This document shows, piece by piece, positions 7,814 through 16,381 of a DNA stretch of 64,000 nucleotides. Under the pieces are notes generated by a model. That model worked only from the letters and a program-made list of their open reading frames with translations, did no database searches and was not told the origin of the DNA. This DNA is from G963422445 sp963422445 (GTDB taxonomy: Bacteria; Pseudomonadota; Alphaproteobacteria; Thalassobaculales; Thalassobaculaceae), in the NCBI GenBank assembly GCA_963422445.2, contig CAXXOV010000001.1, positions 363,686-427,685 on the forward strand, written 5' to 3'. Position 1 is the first letter of the stretch, and the number at the start of each line of letters is the position of its first letter. The position numbers and the translations under genes are program-made.

Positions 7814-10383
7814 TGCTGGCCCGTCTCGCGGACCTGTTCGAGGGCCCGGCCGGACTCGAGCCGTGGTCGCCGCCGGAGGCCCCGGCGGCGATGGTCGACC
7901 TCCTGCCCTGGCGCGCCTTCGACGAGCGGAGCGAGCTCTACGTCAACGCGGGCTCGACGGGGTTCGTCATCGAGGTCCCGCCGTTCGCCGGGATCGACGA
8001 GGAGACGCTGGGGGCGCTCGCGGGGACGCTGGCCGACGCAGCGCCAGAGCGTTGCACGGTGCAGGTGATCCACTGGGCGAGTCCGCGCTTCGGGTCGGCG
8101 CTGGATGCCTGGGCCGGGCCGCGCCGCGATGCCGGTCCGGTGCAGGCGGCGATGGGAGAGCGCCGGGGACGGCTCCTGTCCCACGGCGGCTGGCGGCCGC
8201 TGCACGCGGGCGGCCCGCCCTTCACGCTGTCGGACTATCGGGTGTTCGTCTGCGGGTCCCTTGCCGGGGCGCCGGGCCCGGGCCCGGAGACCGCGCTCGG
8301 CGGCTTCCGCCGGGCGCTCGAGGGCACGCTCGCCTCGGCCGGCGCCGCGGCCAGGCGGCTCGACCCGGACGCGCTGCTGTCGCTCGCCGCCGAGCTGACC
8401 GCTCCGGACCTGGCCGGGGCGCACGACGGCGGTCTCGGTCGCCCGCAACGGCGCTGGTCGCCGCGCGACCCGATTCATCTGCAATGCGCCGCGCCCGGGC
8501 GCGCGCTCACCGTGGCCCCGACCGGGCTCGTGTTTCATGACCCTGACGGGACGGATGTCGCGGTGCGGGTGCTGAGCGCGGTCGCCTTCCCCGAGGTGTG
8601 GCCGGGCTGGCGCGGCAACGCGCTCATCGGCGACTTCCACCGCGCGTTCCTCCAGCCGGGCTGCCCGGTGCTGACCTGCCTCACCGTCATGACCGGCGAC
8701 GAGGCCGACGGGGAGAAGGCGTTCCTCAAGAGTGCGCGGGCGATGCAGCAGGCCGGGACCGGCATCGCGCGCTACCTGCCGGGCCTGCCGGAGAAGGCGC
8801 GCGACTGGCAGGCGGTGACCGAGCGGCTCAAGGACGGCGAGCGGCTGGTGCGCGCCTGCTACACGGCGGCGGTCTACGCGCCGTGTGAGGCCATCGACGA
8901 GGCCGAGCAGGCGGTGCGCGCGATCTATCACGGCCAGGGCTGGCGGCTCGCGGCCGAGCGCTACGTGCAGCTCCCCTCCTGGCTCGCCTCGCTCCCGATG
9001 GTTCCGGCGGGCGGGATCGACGCCGACCTCGAGCGCATGGGTCGGATGAAGACCCTGCTCACCGCCTCGGCGGTCAATCTCGCGCCGGTGCACGGCGAGT
9101 GGCGCGGCCAGCCGGCCGGCTGGTCGCCGTTCGCCAACGCCGCCGGCAACTACAACGTGGCGGTGACCGGCAAGTCCGGCTCGGGCAAGTCGGTGCTGAT
9201 GCAGGAGCTCGTCTCCGGCATCGTCGGCGCGGGCGGCGAGGCCGTGGTCATCGACGACGGGCGCTCGTTTCAGCACACCGCCGAGGCGCTCGGCGGCGCC
9301 TTCATCGCCTTCGGCAGCGATCCGGCCTGCCTCAACCCCTTCGCGATGATCGACGCGGCGGCGGCGGCGCGCGACGGCGACTACCGCGAGGAGTGCTTTG
9401 CGATGCTGGCGAGCGTCATCGGACGCATGTGCCGGCGAAGGGGGTCCATCGACGACATCGAGGCGGCGCTCGTCAACGAGGCCATCGCCGCGGCCTGGGA
9501 CGAGGCCGGCAACGCGGCCGATCTCGGCACCGTCAGGAACCACCTCGACACGCGCGACGACCGCCGGGCGAAGGACATGGCCACCGCGCTCGGCCCCTGG
9601 TGCCCGCGCGGGGCGATGGGGCGGCTGTTCGCGGGCGGCGCGGTTCCGGACCTGAAATCGGCGATCACCGTGTTCGAGCTTGCCGAGCTGAAAGGACGGG
9701 GCGACCTGCAGGCGGTGGTGCTGATGCTGGTGGTCTTTCTCAGCACCCAGCGGATGTATCACGGCGAGCGCACGCGGGCGAAGGCGATCGTCATCGACGA
9801 GGCTTGGGACCTGCTCTCGGGCGAGGACAGCCGGGCGTTCCTGGAGGGCGCGGCACGCCGGGCGAGGAAGTACCGGGGGGCGCTCGTGACCGGCACGCAG
9901 TCGGTCAACGACTACTACGCGAACCCCGCCGCGAGGGCCGCCTGGGAGAACTCCGACTGGGTGATCTTCCTCGCCCAGAAGGACGAGTCGGTGGAGCTGC
10001 TCAAGTCGGAGAAGCGCATCCACTGCGACCCCGGCATGGAGCAGGCCTTGAAGAGCCTGACCACCGCCGACGGGCGCTGGGCGGAGCTGGTGCTGCACGG
10101 CCCGGACGGCTGGCGCGTGGCGCGCCTCGTGCTCGACCCCTGGTCGGTGGCGCTCTTCTCCTCGCGCGGTCCGACGTTCGCGCAGGTCGAGAAGCTCAAG
10201 GCCGAGGGGCTCGCCACGGTCGAGGCGATCGACCGCATCGCGGGCGCGGACCGACCCACGGTTCCGGAAGCGCCGGAACGGCAGGAACCGGAAACCGGCC
10301 GCGAATCCGGAGACGAACGCGATGACGCCGCAGCGGGCAGAACTTCAACGCAACACACCGAGACCGAAGGAGAGCGCACATGA
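7813..10383 (+). CDS. traC: TraC, type IV secretion ATPase (VirB4-like)
   Basis: This 856-residue cytoplasmic ATPase powers pilus assembly and DNA transfer. The Walker A motif GKSGSGKSVLMQE lies near residue 455 and the Walker B region (AKAIVIDEAWDLL) near 660, followed by RARKYRGALVTGTQSVNDYY, a signature of TraC. The N-terminal 400 residues match the TraC/VirB4 substrate domain. The start overlaps the traV stop (TGATG). The last 40 residues are polar and variable. The length agrees with the family (800-880). Confidence 0.93.
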   Translation: MLARLADLFEGPAGLEPWSPPEAPAAMVDLLPWRAFDERSELYVNAGSTGFVIEVPPFAGIDEETLGALAGTLADAAPERCTVQVIHWASPRFGSALDAWAGPRRDAGPVQAAMGERRGRLLSHGGWRPLHAGGPPFTLSDYRVFVCGSLAGAPGPGPETALGGFRRALEGTLASAGAAARRLDPDALLSLAAELTAPDLAGAHDGGLGRPQRRWSPRDPIHLQCAAPGRALTVAPTGLVFHDPDGTDVAVRVLSAVAFPEVWPGWRGNALIGDFHRAFLQPGCPVLTCLTVMTGDEADGEKAFLKSARAMQQAGTGIARYLPGLPEKARDWQAVTERLKDGERLVRACYTAAVYAPCEAIDEAEQAVRAIYHGQGWRLAAERYVQLPSWLASLPMVPAGGIDADLERMGRMKTLLTASAVNLAPVHGEWRGQPAGWSPFANAAGNYNVAVTGKSGSGKSVLMQELVSGIVGAGGEAVVIDDGRSFQHTAEALGGAFIAFGSDPACLNPFAMIDAAAAARDGDYREECFAMLASVIGRMCRRRGSIDDIEAALVNEAIAAAWDEAGNAADLGTVRNHLDTRDDRRAKDMATALGPWCPRGAMGRLFAGGAVPDLKSAITVFELAELKGRGDLQAVVLMLVVFLSTQRMYHGERTRAKAIVIDEAWDLLSGEDSRAFLEGAARRARKYRGALVTGTQSVNDYYANPAARAAWENSDWVIFLAQKDESVELLKSEKRIHCDPGMEQALKSLTTADGRWAELVLHGPDGWRVARLVLDPWSVALFSSRGPTFAQVEKLKAEGLATVEAIDRIAGADRPTVPEAPERQEPETGRESGDERDDAAAGRTSTQHTETEGERT

Positions 10384-11159
10384 GCGCATCGAGAGACAGA
10401 CGGCCTCGCGGCGCCGAGGCCGCCGCGACCCATGCCGAGCGACCGCTCGCCTGGCCGGGCGACCCGCAGGGACTGACGGCGACCGACATCGACATCGAGG
10501 CGATGGCCCACGTGCTGGCCAACACCTGCCGCTGGGGCGGGCGCACGCGCCGGTTCTACGCGATCGCGCAGCGCGCGGTCGTGGCGAGCGAGGAGATCGA
10601 GGCGCTCGATGGGCTCGGCCCGGAGGAGCGGCGGCGGCTCGCGCTGCACGCGCTCCTCGCCGATACCCGCATCGCGTGGCTCGGCGACGGTCAGGTCGGC
10701 GGCCCGGCTGCGGCGCGAGCGTCCTCGGCGCGGGCCGCCGAGCGATCGAGGCGAGAAGGCGCCGCCATCGACCGGGCGGTGCGCGAGGCCGCCGGGCTCG
10801 ACGGCGAGCTCACGGCCGAACAGGCGGACCTGCTGCGCTTCGTCGCCCGCATGACCGACGCCGCCGAGCGCCGCGACCTCGCGGACGCCGACACCGGCAG
10901 CAATGCCGGTGTGGCCTTCCCGCCATTGAGGAAGCGCATCCGGCCCGTGGAACCGGGCCGGGCGGCGCGGCTCTGGCTGGCGCGCTACGCCGCGCTGACC
11001 GGGCCGTCCGGGGAGGGCGCCGCCGGGGAAGCCGGCGGACAACCGAACACCATCGAACAGAGGAAGAACGACGATGTCGCGAACTTACAGAAGGCGCGAT
11101 CGACGGAAACGGCGCATGGGACGGAACGGGACGATGGCGAGCGACCGCTGGCGGCATGA
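10380..11159 (+). CDS. Degenerate HD-phosphohydrolase-like protein in the tra operon
   Basis: The first 140 residues of this 259-residue protein align by eye with the HD-domain phosphohydrolases carried on many plasmids. The shared pieces are DIDIEAMAHVLANTCRW, GGRTRRFYAIAQ and LALHALLADTRIAWLGD. In active members these read roughly HSV after the Q and HDAxEAYLGD at the end. Here the first His is Arg (AQRAVVAS) and the HD pair is AD, so the metal site is destroyed. The rest is Ala/Arg-rich and unlike anything I recognise. The gene overlaps traC by 4 bases. It may be a repurposed nucleotide-binding pseudoenzyme. Confidence 0.6.
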   Translation: MSASRDRRPRGAEAAATHAERPLAWPGDPQGLTATDIDIEAMAHVLANTCRWGGRTRRFYAIAQRAVVASEEIEALDGLGPEERRRLALHALLADTRIAWLGDGQVGGPAAARASSARAAERSRREGAAIDRAVREAAGLDGELTAEQADLLRFVARMTDAAERRDLADADTGSNAGVAFPPLRKRIRPVEPGRAARLWLARYAALTGPSGEGAAGEAGGQPNTIEQRKNDDVANLQKARSTETAHGTERDDGERPLAA

Positions 11160-11393
11160 CCGGCGGCGCCGGGCCGCATTCGGTCTGCGTGTCGTGCGCG
11201 ACGCCGAGGCGGTGTTCCGCACGGCCATCCTGGCGGGCGTGCTGTCGGCCGAGCGGTCCGAGCGCAACTGGGCCGGCCACTACCTCTACATGTTCCACGA
11301 CGAGGACGGCGCGGCCTGGTTCAAGCACGCGACACGCGGGCGTATGTCTCGATGTCGGCGCGCCGCCAAGCCGCCGCCGGGAGCGGTGCATGA
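11074..11393 (+). pseudogene. Small plasmid-type protein, frameshifted near its end
   Basis: The ATG at 11074 follows a good ribosome-binding site (gaggaag). The frame encodes a basic N-terminus and then VFRTAILAGVLSAERSE, WAGHYLYMFHDEDGAAWFKHA. This resembles a small protein family on proteobacterial plasmids that ends in HYMYM ... LFKHxDTRxYV. The expected DTRAYVSMSARR appears in the next frame from about 11330 and ends at a stop overlapping the trbI ATG. The 320-base span is one base short of whole codons, so a single missing base near 11330 explains it. The function is unknown. It is either a sequencing indel or a recent mutation. Confidence 0.5.
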
Positions 11394-11761
11394 ACGACCT
11401 CCGCATCCTCGCCTCGGCGATGCTGCTCGCCGCCGGCGTCGCGGCATTGGTCGCGGCCGGGCTCGCGCGCATCGCGCACGACGATGCGCCGCGGCTCGCG
11501 AGCGTGCGCTTGGCCGAGCTGGTGGCGGAGCACGCCGCCGAGGCCGCCCGCGGCAGCGCGGGCGCCGAGGGGACGGCGGCGGCGACCCGCCTCTGGGCGC
11601 ACGCGCTCGAAGACGCGCTTGGGAAGACCGCGGCCCGCCACGGCGCGGTGCTGCTGCCGGCCCGGGCGGTCGCCGCGGGCGCGCCCGACCTGACCGGCGA
11701 GGTCCGGGCCGAGCTGGCGAGGTCTTTGGCCAGCCGGGATGCGGCGGAGTCCCGGCCATGA
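11390..11761 (+). CDS. trbI: TrbI, F-type conjugation protein
   Basis: This 123-residue protein has one N-terminal membrane anchor (LASAMLLAAGVAALVAAGL) and a periplasmic part with RLAELVAEHAAEAAR, the pattern of F-type TrbI proteins that influence pilus outgrowth and retraction. Its ATG overlaps the stop of the preceding small gene and its stop overlaps the next start, so it is translationally coupled. The place between traC and traW agrees with F-like operons. Confidence 0.75.
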   Translation: MNDLRILASAMLLAAGVAALVAAGLARIAHDDAPRLASVRLAELVAEHAAEAARGSAGAEGTAAATRLWAHALEDALGKTAARHGAVLLPARAVAAGAPDLTGEVRAELARSLASRDAAESRP

Positions 11762-12315
11762 GCGCGCGCCACGCCGGCAACCGCGCCCGCGCCGGACTCC
11801 TCGTTCTCGTGGCGCTCGCCGGGACATGGCTGTTCGCGGCGTCCCGCGTTCATGTCAACGTAAGCTGGTCGGACGAAGCCTGGGGCTACGCCGCCGTCCC
11901 GCTGTTCGGCGAGGAGCCGGCGATCGGCGACCGGGTGCTGTTCGACCCGCCGGAATCGGTGAACGCGCCGGTGCCGTATCTCAAGACCGTGCGCGGCGTG
12001 CCCGGCTCCATCGTCTCGGTCGACCCCGACCGCACGGTGCGGATCGACGGGACCGCGGTGGGCCGGGCCAAGACGCACGCGCTGGACGGACGACCGCTTG
12101 CGGCGATCGAGCCGGGAACGATTCCTCCTGGCCACTACTTCCTGCATGCGGACCATCGCGACAGCCACGACAGCCGCTACGCGGAGATCGGGCTGGCGCC
12201 CCGCTCGCGCATCCTCGGCCGCGCCCTGGCGCTGCCGGACCTGCCCTGGCTCGGGCTCGAGGGGCCGCTGGTCGGACCGGAGGATATCGGCCGGCCGACG
12301 GAGGCGCGGCGATGA
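11758..12315 (+). CDS. TraF/TrhF-type S26 signal peptidase
   Basis: This 185-residue membrane-anchored S26 peptidase has an N-terminal helix (RAGLLVLVALAGTWLFAASR), box-B-like residues around GDRVLFDPP, a lysine region (YLKTVRGVPGSIVSVD) and a C-terminal DHRDSHDSRYAEIG box, as in conjugal TraF/TrhF peptidases. It probably matures or circularises the TraA pilin. The order trbI, peptidase, traW is common in F-type ICEs. This gene is distinct from the thioredoxin-like traF at 16381. Both of its junctions overlap by 4 bases. Confidence 0.82.
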   Translation: MSARHAGNRARAGLLVLVALAGTWLFAASRVHVNVSWSDEAWGYAAVPLFGEEPAIGDRVLFDPPESVNAPVPYLKTVRGVPGSIVSVDPDRTVRIDGTAVGRAKTHALDGRPLAAIEPGTIPPGHYFLHADHRDSHDSRYAEIGLAPRSRILGRALALPDLPWLGLEGPLVGPEDIGRPTEARR

Positions 12316-13046
12316 AGCGCTCTTTGCTGCCTTTCCTCCCGGCGCTCTGCGTCGCGCTGGCGCTGGCCGCGCCGGCTTCGGCCCGCGATCTCGGGGTGCG
12401 CGGCGCGACCTGGCCGGTGGCCGAGCCCGACCTGCTGGCGGAGATCGAGGCGCGGCTTGCGGACATGCGGCGTTCGGGAGAGCTCGACCGCCTGCAGGAC
12501 GCGGCCCGGACACGGGCGCGGCAGTCCCTGGAGGAGCCCGCGCCGGTCCCGGGCGTCGCTCCGGCCCGGGAACGGACATCCCGGCTCGTCGATCCCGCCA
12601 TCGTCGTGGGCCAGGACATCCGCGGCCCCGACGGTGCGCTCATCGCCGCCGCGGGGACAAGGATCGATCCGTTCGAACACGCGCCGCTCACCCGCGCCCT
12701 GCTGTTTGTCGACGGCCGGCGCGAGGCGGAAATCGCCTGGGCGCTCGCCCACGAGGGGCCGGCGAAGATCGTGCTGCTCGCCGGCCGGCCGCTGGACCTG
12801 ATGCGCCGGCACCGCCGGCCCTTCTTCTTCGACCTCGGCGGGCGGCTGACCGAGCGCTTCGCAGTCCGCGCCACGCCGACGCTCGTCGAGCGCGACGGCG
12901 CGCTTTTGCGCCTGACCGAGTTCCCGCTCGATGACCTGCGGGATTCCGGACCGGCGTCGGCGGCAGGAGCCGCACGCTGCGCCTCGACCGCGCCCGCCGC
13001 CGGATCGACCAACGAACCGGACCACAGGAGACAAGAACCATGTTGA
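12312..13046 (+). CDS. traW: TraW, F-type pilus assembly protein
   Basis: This is a 244-residue periplasmic protein with a signal peptide ending at ASARD. It carries the TraW hallmarks RDLGVRGATWPVAEPDLL near the mature start, DPAIVVGQDIRGPDG in the middle, and a late RPFFFDLGGRLTERFAVRATPTLVER. TraW works with TraU, TrbC, TraF, TraH and TraN in F-pilus extension and retraction. It overlaps its upstream neighbour by 4 bases and the ssb start by 7. Confidence 0.9.
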   Translation: MKRSLLPFLPALCVALALAAPASARDLGVRGATWPVAEPDLLAEIEARLADMRRSGELDRLQDAARTRARQSLEEPAPVPGVAPARERTSRLVDPAIVVGQDIRGPDGALIAAAGTRIDPFEHAPLTRALLFVDGRREAEIAWALAHEGPAKIVLLAGRPLDLMRRHRRPFFFDLGGRLTERFAVRATPTLVERDGALLRLTEFPLDDLRDSGPASAAGAARCASTAPAAGSTNEPDHRRQEPC

Positions 13047-13435
13047 ACATGAACCGCGCGACGCTGCTCGGCCATGCCGGGCGCGCCCCCGACATCCGCA
13101 CGCTGAAGGGCGGCGGCAAGGCGGCGTCCCTCGGCCTCGCCACCACGCAGATGTGGAAGGACCGGGAGGGCGAGACGGCCGGGAACACCGAATGGCGCCG
13201 CGTCGTGGTCTACGGCCCGACGGTGGATGCGGTGGAGACGATGGTCGCCAAGGGCGTCGCGGTCCTGGTCGAGGGGCGGCTCGCCACCGGCGGCTACCGC
13301 GACCGGGACGGCCAGATGCGCAGCGTCACCGAGATCGTGGTGGCCGGGCCGCAGGGCCTGGAGAACGTTCCGGGCGGACGGCGCGACGCGGCGCGGGTGG
13401 ACGACGCGAACGGCCCGGAGGGTCCGCGCGCATGA
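13040..13435 (+). CDS. ssb: Single-stranded DNA-binding protein inside the tra operon
   Basis: This 131-residue protein is an OB-fold SSB. LNMNRATLLGHAGRAPDIR gives strand 1, WRRVVVYGPTVDAVETMV the core, and VLVEGRLATGGYRDRDGQ the characteristic third part. The usual acidic SSB C-terminal tip (DDDIPF-like) is missing, since the protein ends EGPRA. That suggests it does not recruit the usual SSB partners. It may coat transferred strands or help in early establishment. It lies between traW and traU with overlapping junctions. A second, different SSB occurs at 50162. Confidence 0.85.
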   Translation: MLNMNRATLLGHAGRAPDIRTLKGGGKAASLGLATTQMWKDREGETAGNTEWRRVVVYGPTVDAVETMVAKGVAVLVEGRLATGGYRDRDGQMRSVTEIVVAGPQGLENVPGGRRDAARVDDANGPEGPRA

Positions 13436-14436
13436 GGTTCCCGGCGTCGCTTGCCGCGCTCGGCATCGCTTTGGCGGCCTTCCTGTGGGCCGCGCCCGCA
13501 TCCAGCCAGTTGTGCACCGGGCGCTTCGTGAACCCGATCACGGACGTGTGCTGGGAGTGCCTGTTCCCGATCTCGATCGGGCCAGTCCGTATCGGCAGTG
13601 CGTCGGGTGCGCCGGACACGCCGAACCCGGGCTCCCCGATCTGCTTCTGCGGCTCGCCCATTCCGCGCATCGGGCTCTCGCTCGGGGTGTGGGAGCCGGC
13701 GCGGCTCGTGGACGTGACCCGGACCCCCTGGTGCTTCCCCAATCTCGGCGGGCTCACCATCGACCCGGGGCTCCCGGCCGCCCGTGGCCGCACGGGGTCG
13801 TCCGGCGGCGTCGGCGCCCAGGGGTCCGTCTGGCATGCGCACTACTACGTCTATCCGCTGCTGTCGTGGATCGGCGCGCTGCTCGATCTCGGCTGCCTCG
13901 AGGGCGGCTCGCTCGACATCGCCTGGACCTCGGAGCTCGACCCGGCGTGGCTCGACGACGAGCTGTCGTTCCTGCTGAACCCGGAGGCGGCGCTGTTCGC
14001 CAACCTGCCGGCGCAGGCCGCGTGTTCGGCCGACTGCGCGGCGGCCTCGGCCGCACTCCCGCTCGATCTGCTCTTCTGGTGCGCCGGCTGCCAGGGCGGG
14101 ATGTATCCGCTCACCGGCAACGTCGCCGCCCATGTCGGCGGGGTGCAGGCTTCGCTGCTCGCGGCCCAGCGCCTTGTCTATCGGCTTCATCGGGCGGGGC
14201 TCGCGTGGGGCACATCGGGCTCCGCGGCGCTCTGCGGCCGCTATCCCATGCCGATCATGAGGAAAAGCCAGTACCGCTGGCAGATGACCCAGCCCGTGCC
14301 GGCGACATCGCCTCTGACCGGCTGCAACCCGACGGGGCGCTCCTCGGTGCTCTGGGAATCGCTACGCGAGCTGCCCGTCTCGGGCGAGAGCTTCGGCTAC
14401 CTGCTGTGGAGGAAACGCAATTGCTGCCTCTTGTAG
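13432..14436 (+). CDS. traU: TraU, F-type mating/pilus assembly protein
   Basis: This 334-residue Cys-rich secreted protein has a signal peptide ending near ASSQ, followed by CTGRFVNPITDVCWECLFPISIG, a TraU signature. Later blocks include PIPRIGLSLGVWEPARL, HAHYYVYPLLSWIGAL and WCAGCQGGMYPLTG. TraU is required for DNA transfer and for pilus assembly in the periplasm, and its many disulfides fit the DsbA/TraF-like helpers in this operon. It overlaps ssb by 4 bases and trbC by about 30. Confidence 0.93.
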   Translation: MRFPASLAALGIALAAFLWAAPASSQLCTGRFVNPITDVCWECLFPISIGPVRIGSASGAPDTPNPGSPICFCGSPIPRIGLSLGVWEPARLVDVTRTPWCFPNLGGLTIDPGLPAARGRTGSSGGVGAQGSVWHAHYYVYPLLSWIGALLDLGCLEGGSLDIAWTSELDPAWLDDELSFLLNPEAALFANLPAQAACSADCAAASAALPLDLLFWCAGCQGGMYPLTGNVAAHVGGVQASLLAAQRLVYRLHRAGLAWGTSGSAALCGRYPMPIMRKSQYRWQMTQPVPATSPLTGCNPTGRSSVLWESLRELPVSGESFGYLLWRKRNCCLL

Positions 14437-15233
14437 AAAGCCTCGGACAGCGCGCCGGAGACACTCGTGCCGGAGACACTCGTGTCGGAGCCCTCGCCCG
14501 AGACGGGCTCGCCGCGATGCTGATGCTGGCCGCGTGTTGCGGGTCGGCGCTGGCCGATGACCCTTCGCCCTCCGCCGAGGATCGGGCACGGATGCTGGCC
14601 GACGAGGTGCTGCGCCGGGCGGAGTCTTCCGGCCCCGAGGGTCTTGGCGACTGGACCCGCTCGATCATCGGCCGCGCCCTGGAGCGCGCCGGCGAAGCGG
14701 CGTCGCAGACCGCCGCAAGCTCCGGAACCGGCGGCAGCGCCGGCGCCACTCCCGCGCCGCTGCCGGCCGAACGGCATGCAGTCGCGACCGGGGCGGGCCT
14801 CGCGGGCCGGGCGAACACCGGCGACGTGCTGGTGTTCCTGAGCCTCGCTGTGCCGCCCGCGAGCTGGAAGCAGTGGGCTCGGGCGGCGGCGCGGACGGGC
14901 GTCCCACTGCTCCTGCACGGGGCCGGCCCGGCCGGAATCCGGGCGACCGTCATGGCCATCGGCGAGCGCCTCGGCGGCCACGACGCCGGTGTCGCCATCG
15001 ATCCCCGTCTGTTCCGTCTGTTCGGCGTCGAACGGGTCCCGGCCGTCGTCGTCGCGCCGGGCGGCGTGAGGCCTTGCGCGAGCCGCGGCTGCGCGGACCA
15101 CGCGCCGCCGCCGTTCGACATCGTGACCGGGAACATCGGCCTTGCCGCCGCGCTGGAGGCCATCGCCTCCGAGGGCGACGCCGGGCGGCACATCGCGCGG
15201 GCGCGACTCGAGCGCCTGCGCGGGGAGGACTGA
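14406..15233 (+). CDS. trbC: TrbC, F-type pilin assembly protein
   Basis: This 275-residue protein has the thioredoxin-fold-like TrbC domain (DVLVFLSLAVPPASWKQW ... VPLLLHGAGPAGIRATV ... FGVERVPAVVVAPGG). The start is uncertain. GTG 14406 gives a short extension ahead of a signal-like stretch (AAMLMLAACCGSALADD), while ATG 14517 would shorten the leader. The N-terminal extension carries an exact duplicated AGDTR unit. TrbC acts with TraW in the periplasm during pilus assembly. Confidence 0.82.
   Translation: MEETQLLPLVESLGQRAGDTRAGDTRVGALARDGLAAMLMLAACCGSALADDPSPSAEDRARMLADEVLRRAESSGPEGLGDWTRSIIGRALERAGEAASQTAASSGTGGSAGATPAPLPAERHAVATGAGLAGRANTGDVLVFLSLAVPPASWKQWARAAARTGVPLLLHGAGPAGIRATVMAIGERLGGHDAGVAIDPRLFRLFGVERVPAVVVAPGGVRPCASRGCADHAPPPFDIVTGNIGLAAALEAIASEGDAGRHIARARLERLRGED
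14454..14483 (+). repeat. Exact tandem duplication of 15 bp in trbC
   Basis: GCCGGAGACACTCGT occurs twice in a row (14454-14468 and 14469-14483). A third, diverged copy (ctcgtgtcggag) follows. The duplication stays in frame and adds five residues (AGDTR) ahead of the signal-like segment. It is probably slippage. Confidence 0.7.
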
Positions 15234-15235
15234 CG

Positions 15236-16381
15236 ATGAATATGGAACGGCTTGAACCTCGCACGGACCGCGTCTCCGTCACGGTCGACCGCATGACCCG
15301 GATTGTCCGGCTGCTCGCCTGGACGGCCATGTTCGCCGCGTGCTGCCTGATGCTCTGGATCCTCGCGGGCCAGGCGGCGCATGCGGACGACCCCAAGGCG
15401 GCCGCCCGCGAGATCGGCCAGGCCGGGACCGCGGCGGCGAGCGCGATCGCCAGGGACGCGTCGAAGGCCCGAACGGTGCCCGGTTACGCGGGGACGAACG
15501 TGTCGGAGCGCAACTTGAACGCCGCCGGCCTGGAGGACGCGGCCCGGGCCCGGGTCGCCGATCCGGCCGACCCGGGCGGCCAGGCCGGGCGCGCGGTGAT
15601 CGAGGGAACGGCGGTGCGCCCCGCCGCGCCGGTCCCGTCGAACGATCCGGGCATCGCGCGGGCCAGGGCCATCGGGTTCGCCCCGCAGGATCCGGCGCAC
15701 CGCGCCGACGGTCTCGCTTCGGGGCGCGTCACGGACTGCACGGCCGATGTCGCGGACGCCGGCCGCGGCGGCTCGTGCGGCAGCGTCACTTCATGCGTCG
15801 GGGCCGGTTGCGAGAGCGTCGGGAGCCAGGGCAACACCGGCTTCGCGCGCTCCGCGGCCATGCTCAACATGGTGCTGGAGATGGGCGGCGAGGAGTTCGA
15901 CCGGAACAATCTTCGCTTCTTCGCCGGCGAGCGCCGGGCCTGCACCATCAAGTTCGGCGGGCTCGCCAACTGCTGCAGGAACTCGGGCCTGCTGGTCGGA
16001 ATCGCCGGGTGCAGCCGCGCCGAGATCGAGCTCGGCAAGGAGCGCCACGCGGGCAACACGCACTATCTCGGCAAGCGCTGCGCCAAGCGCGTGTTCGGGG
16101 TGTGCATCCGGCGCAAGCGCGAGTGGTGCGTGTTCGGCTCCAGGCTCGGGCGCATCCTGCACCAGCAAGCGCGCCCGCAGCTTGGGCTGGGCTGGGGCAG
16201 CTGCCGGGGGTTCACCGTAGCCGAGGTCGAGCGCATCGACTTCGACCGGCTCGACCTCACCGAGTTCACCCAGGACCTCGTCGACGGGTCCCGGGAGCCG
16301 TCCATCGCGCTGCCGGGTCGGGACAGCACCCAGTCATTCATGCGGGACCGGGTGCGCGCGTTCTACGAGCGGAGCCCGTGA
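15236..16381 (+). CDS. traN: TraN, mating-pair stabilisation protein
   Basis: This 381-residue protein is a short TraN. Following the N-terminal hydrophobic segment (residues about 30-50) come an Ala-rich stretch and a Cys-rich core containing CTADVADAGRGGSCGSVTSC, FAGERRACTIKFGGLANCC and the typical GKRCAKRVFGVCIRRKREWC. In F-type systems TraN sits in the outer membrane and contacts recipient porins to stabilise mating pairs. The family is usually 600 residues or more, so the variable recognition loop may be reduced here. The conserved C-terminal half is complete. Confidence 0.85.
   Translation: MNMERLEPRTDRVSVTVDRMTRIVRLLAWTAMFAACCLMLWILAGQAAHADDPKAAAREIGQAGTAAASAIARDASKARTVPGYAGTNVSERNLNAAGLEDAARARVADPADPGGQAGRAVIEGTAVRPAAPVPSNDPGIARARAIGFAPQDPAHRADGLASGRVTDCTADVADAGRGGSCGSVTSCVGAGCESVGSQGNTGFARSAAMLNMVLEMGGEEFDRNNLRFFAGERRACTIKFGGLANCCRNSGLLVGIAGCSRAEIELGKERHAGNTHYLGKRCAKRVFGVCIRRKREWCVFGSRLGRILHQQARPQLGLGWGSCRGFTVAEVERIDFDRLDLTEFTQDLVDGSREPSIALPGRDSTQSFMRDRVRAFYERSP

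Noticed and set aside
6688..10098. Long open frame of 1136 codons on the minus strand
   Set aside because: It lies fully opposite traB, traV and traC, is Arg/Pro/His-rich without motifs, and results from GC-rich third positions.
11074..12315. Single 413-codon protein spanning the small gene and the signal peptidase
   Set aside because: The middle is a trbI shadow; the peptidase has its own overlapping start at 11758, and the small gene has a recognisable end in another frame.
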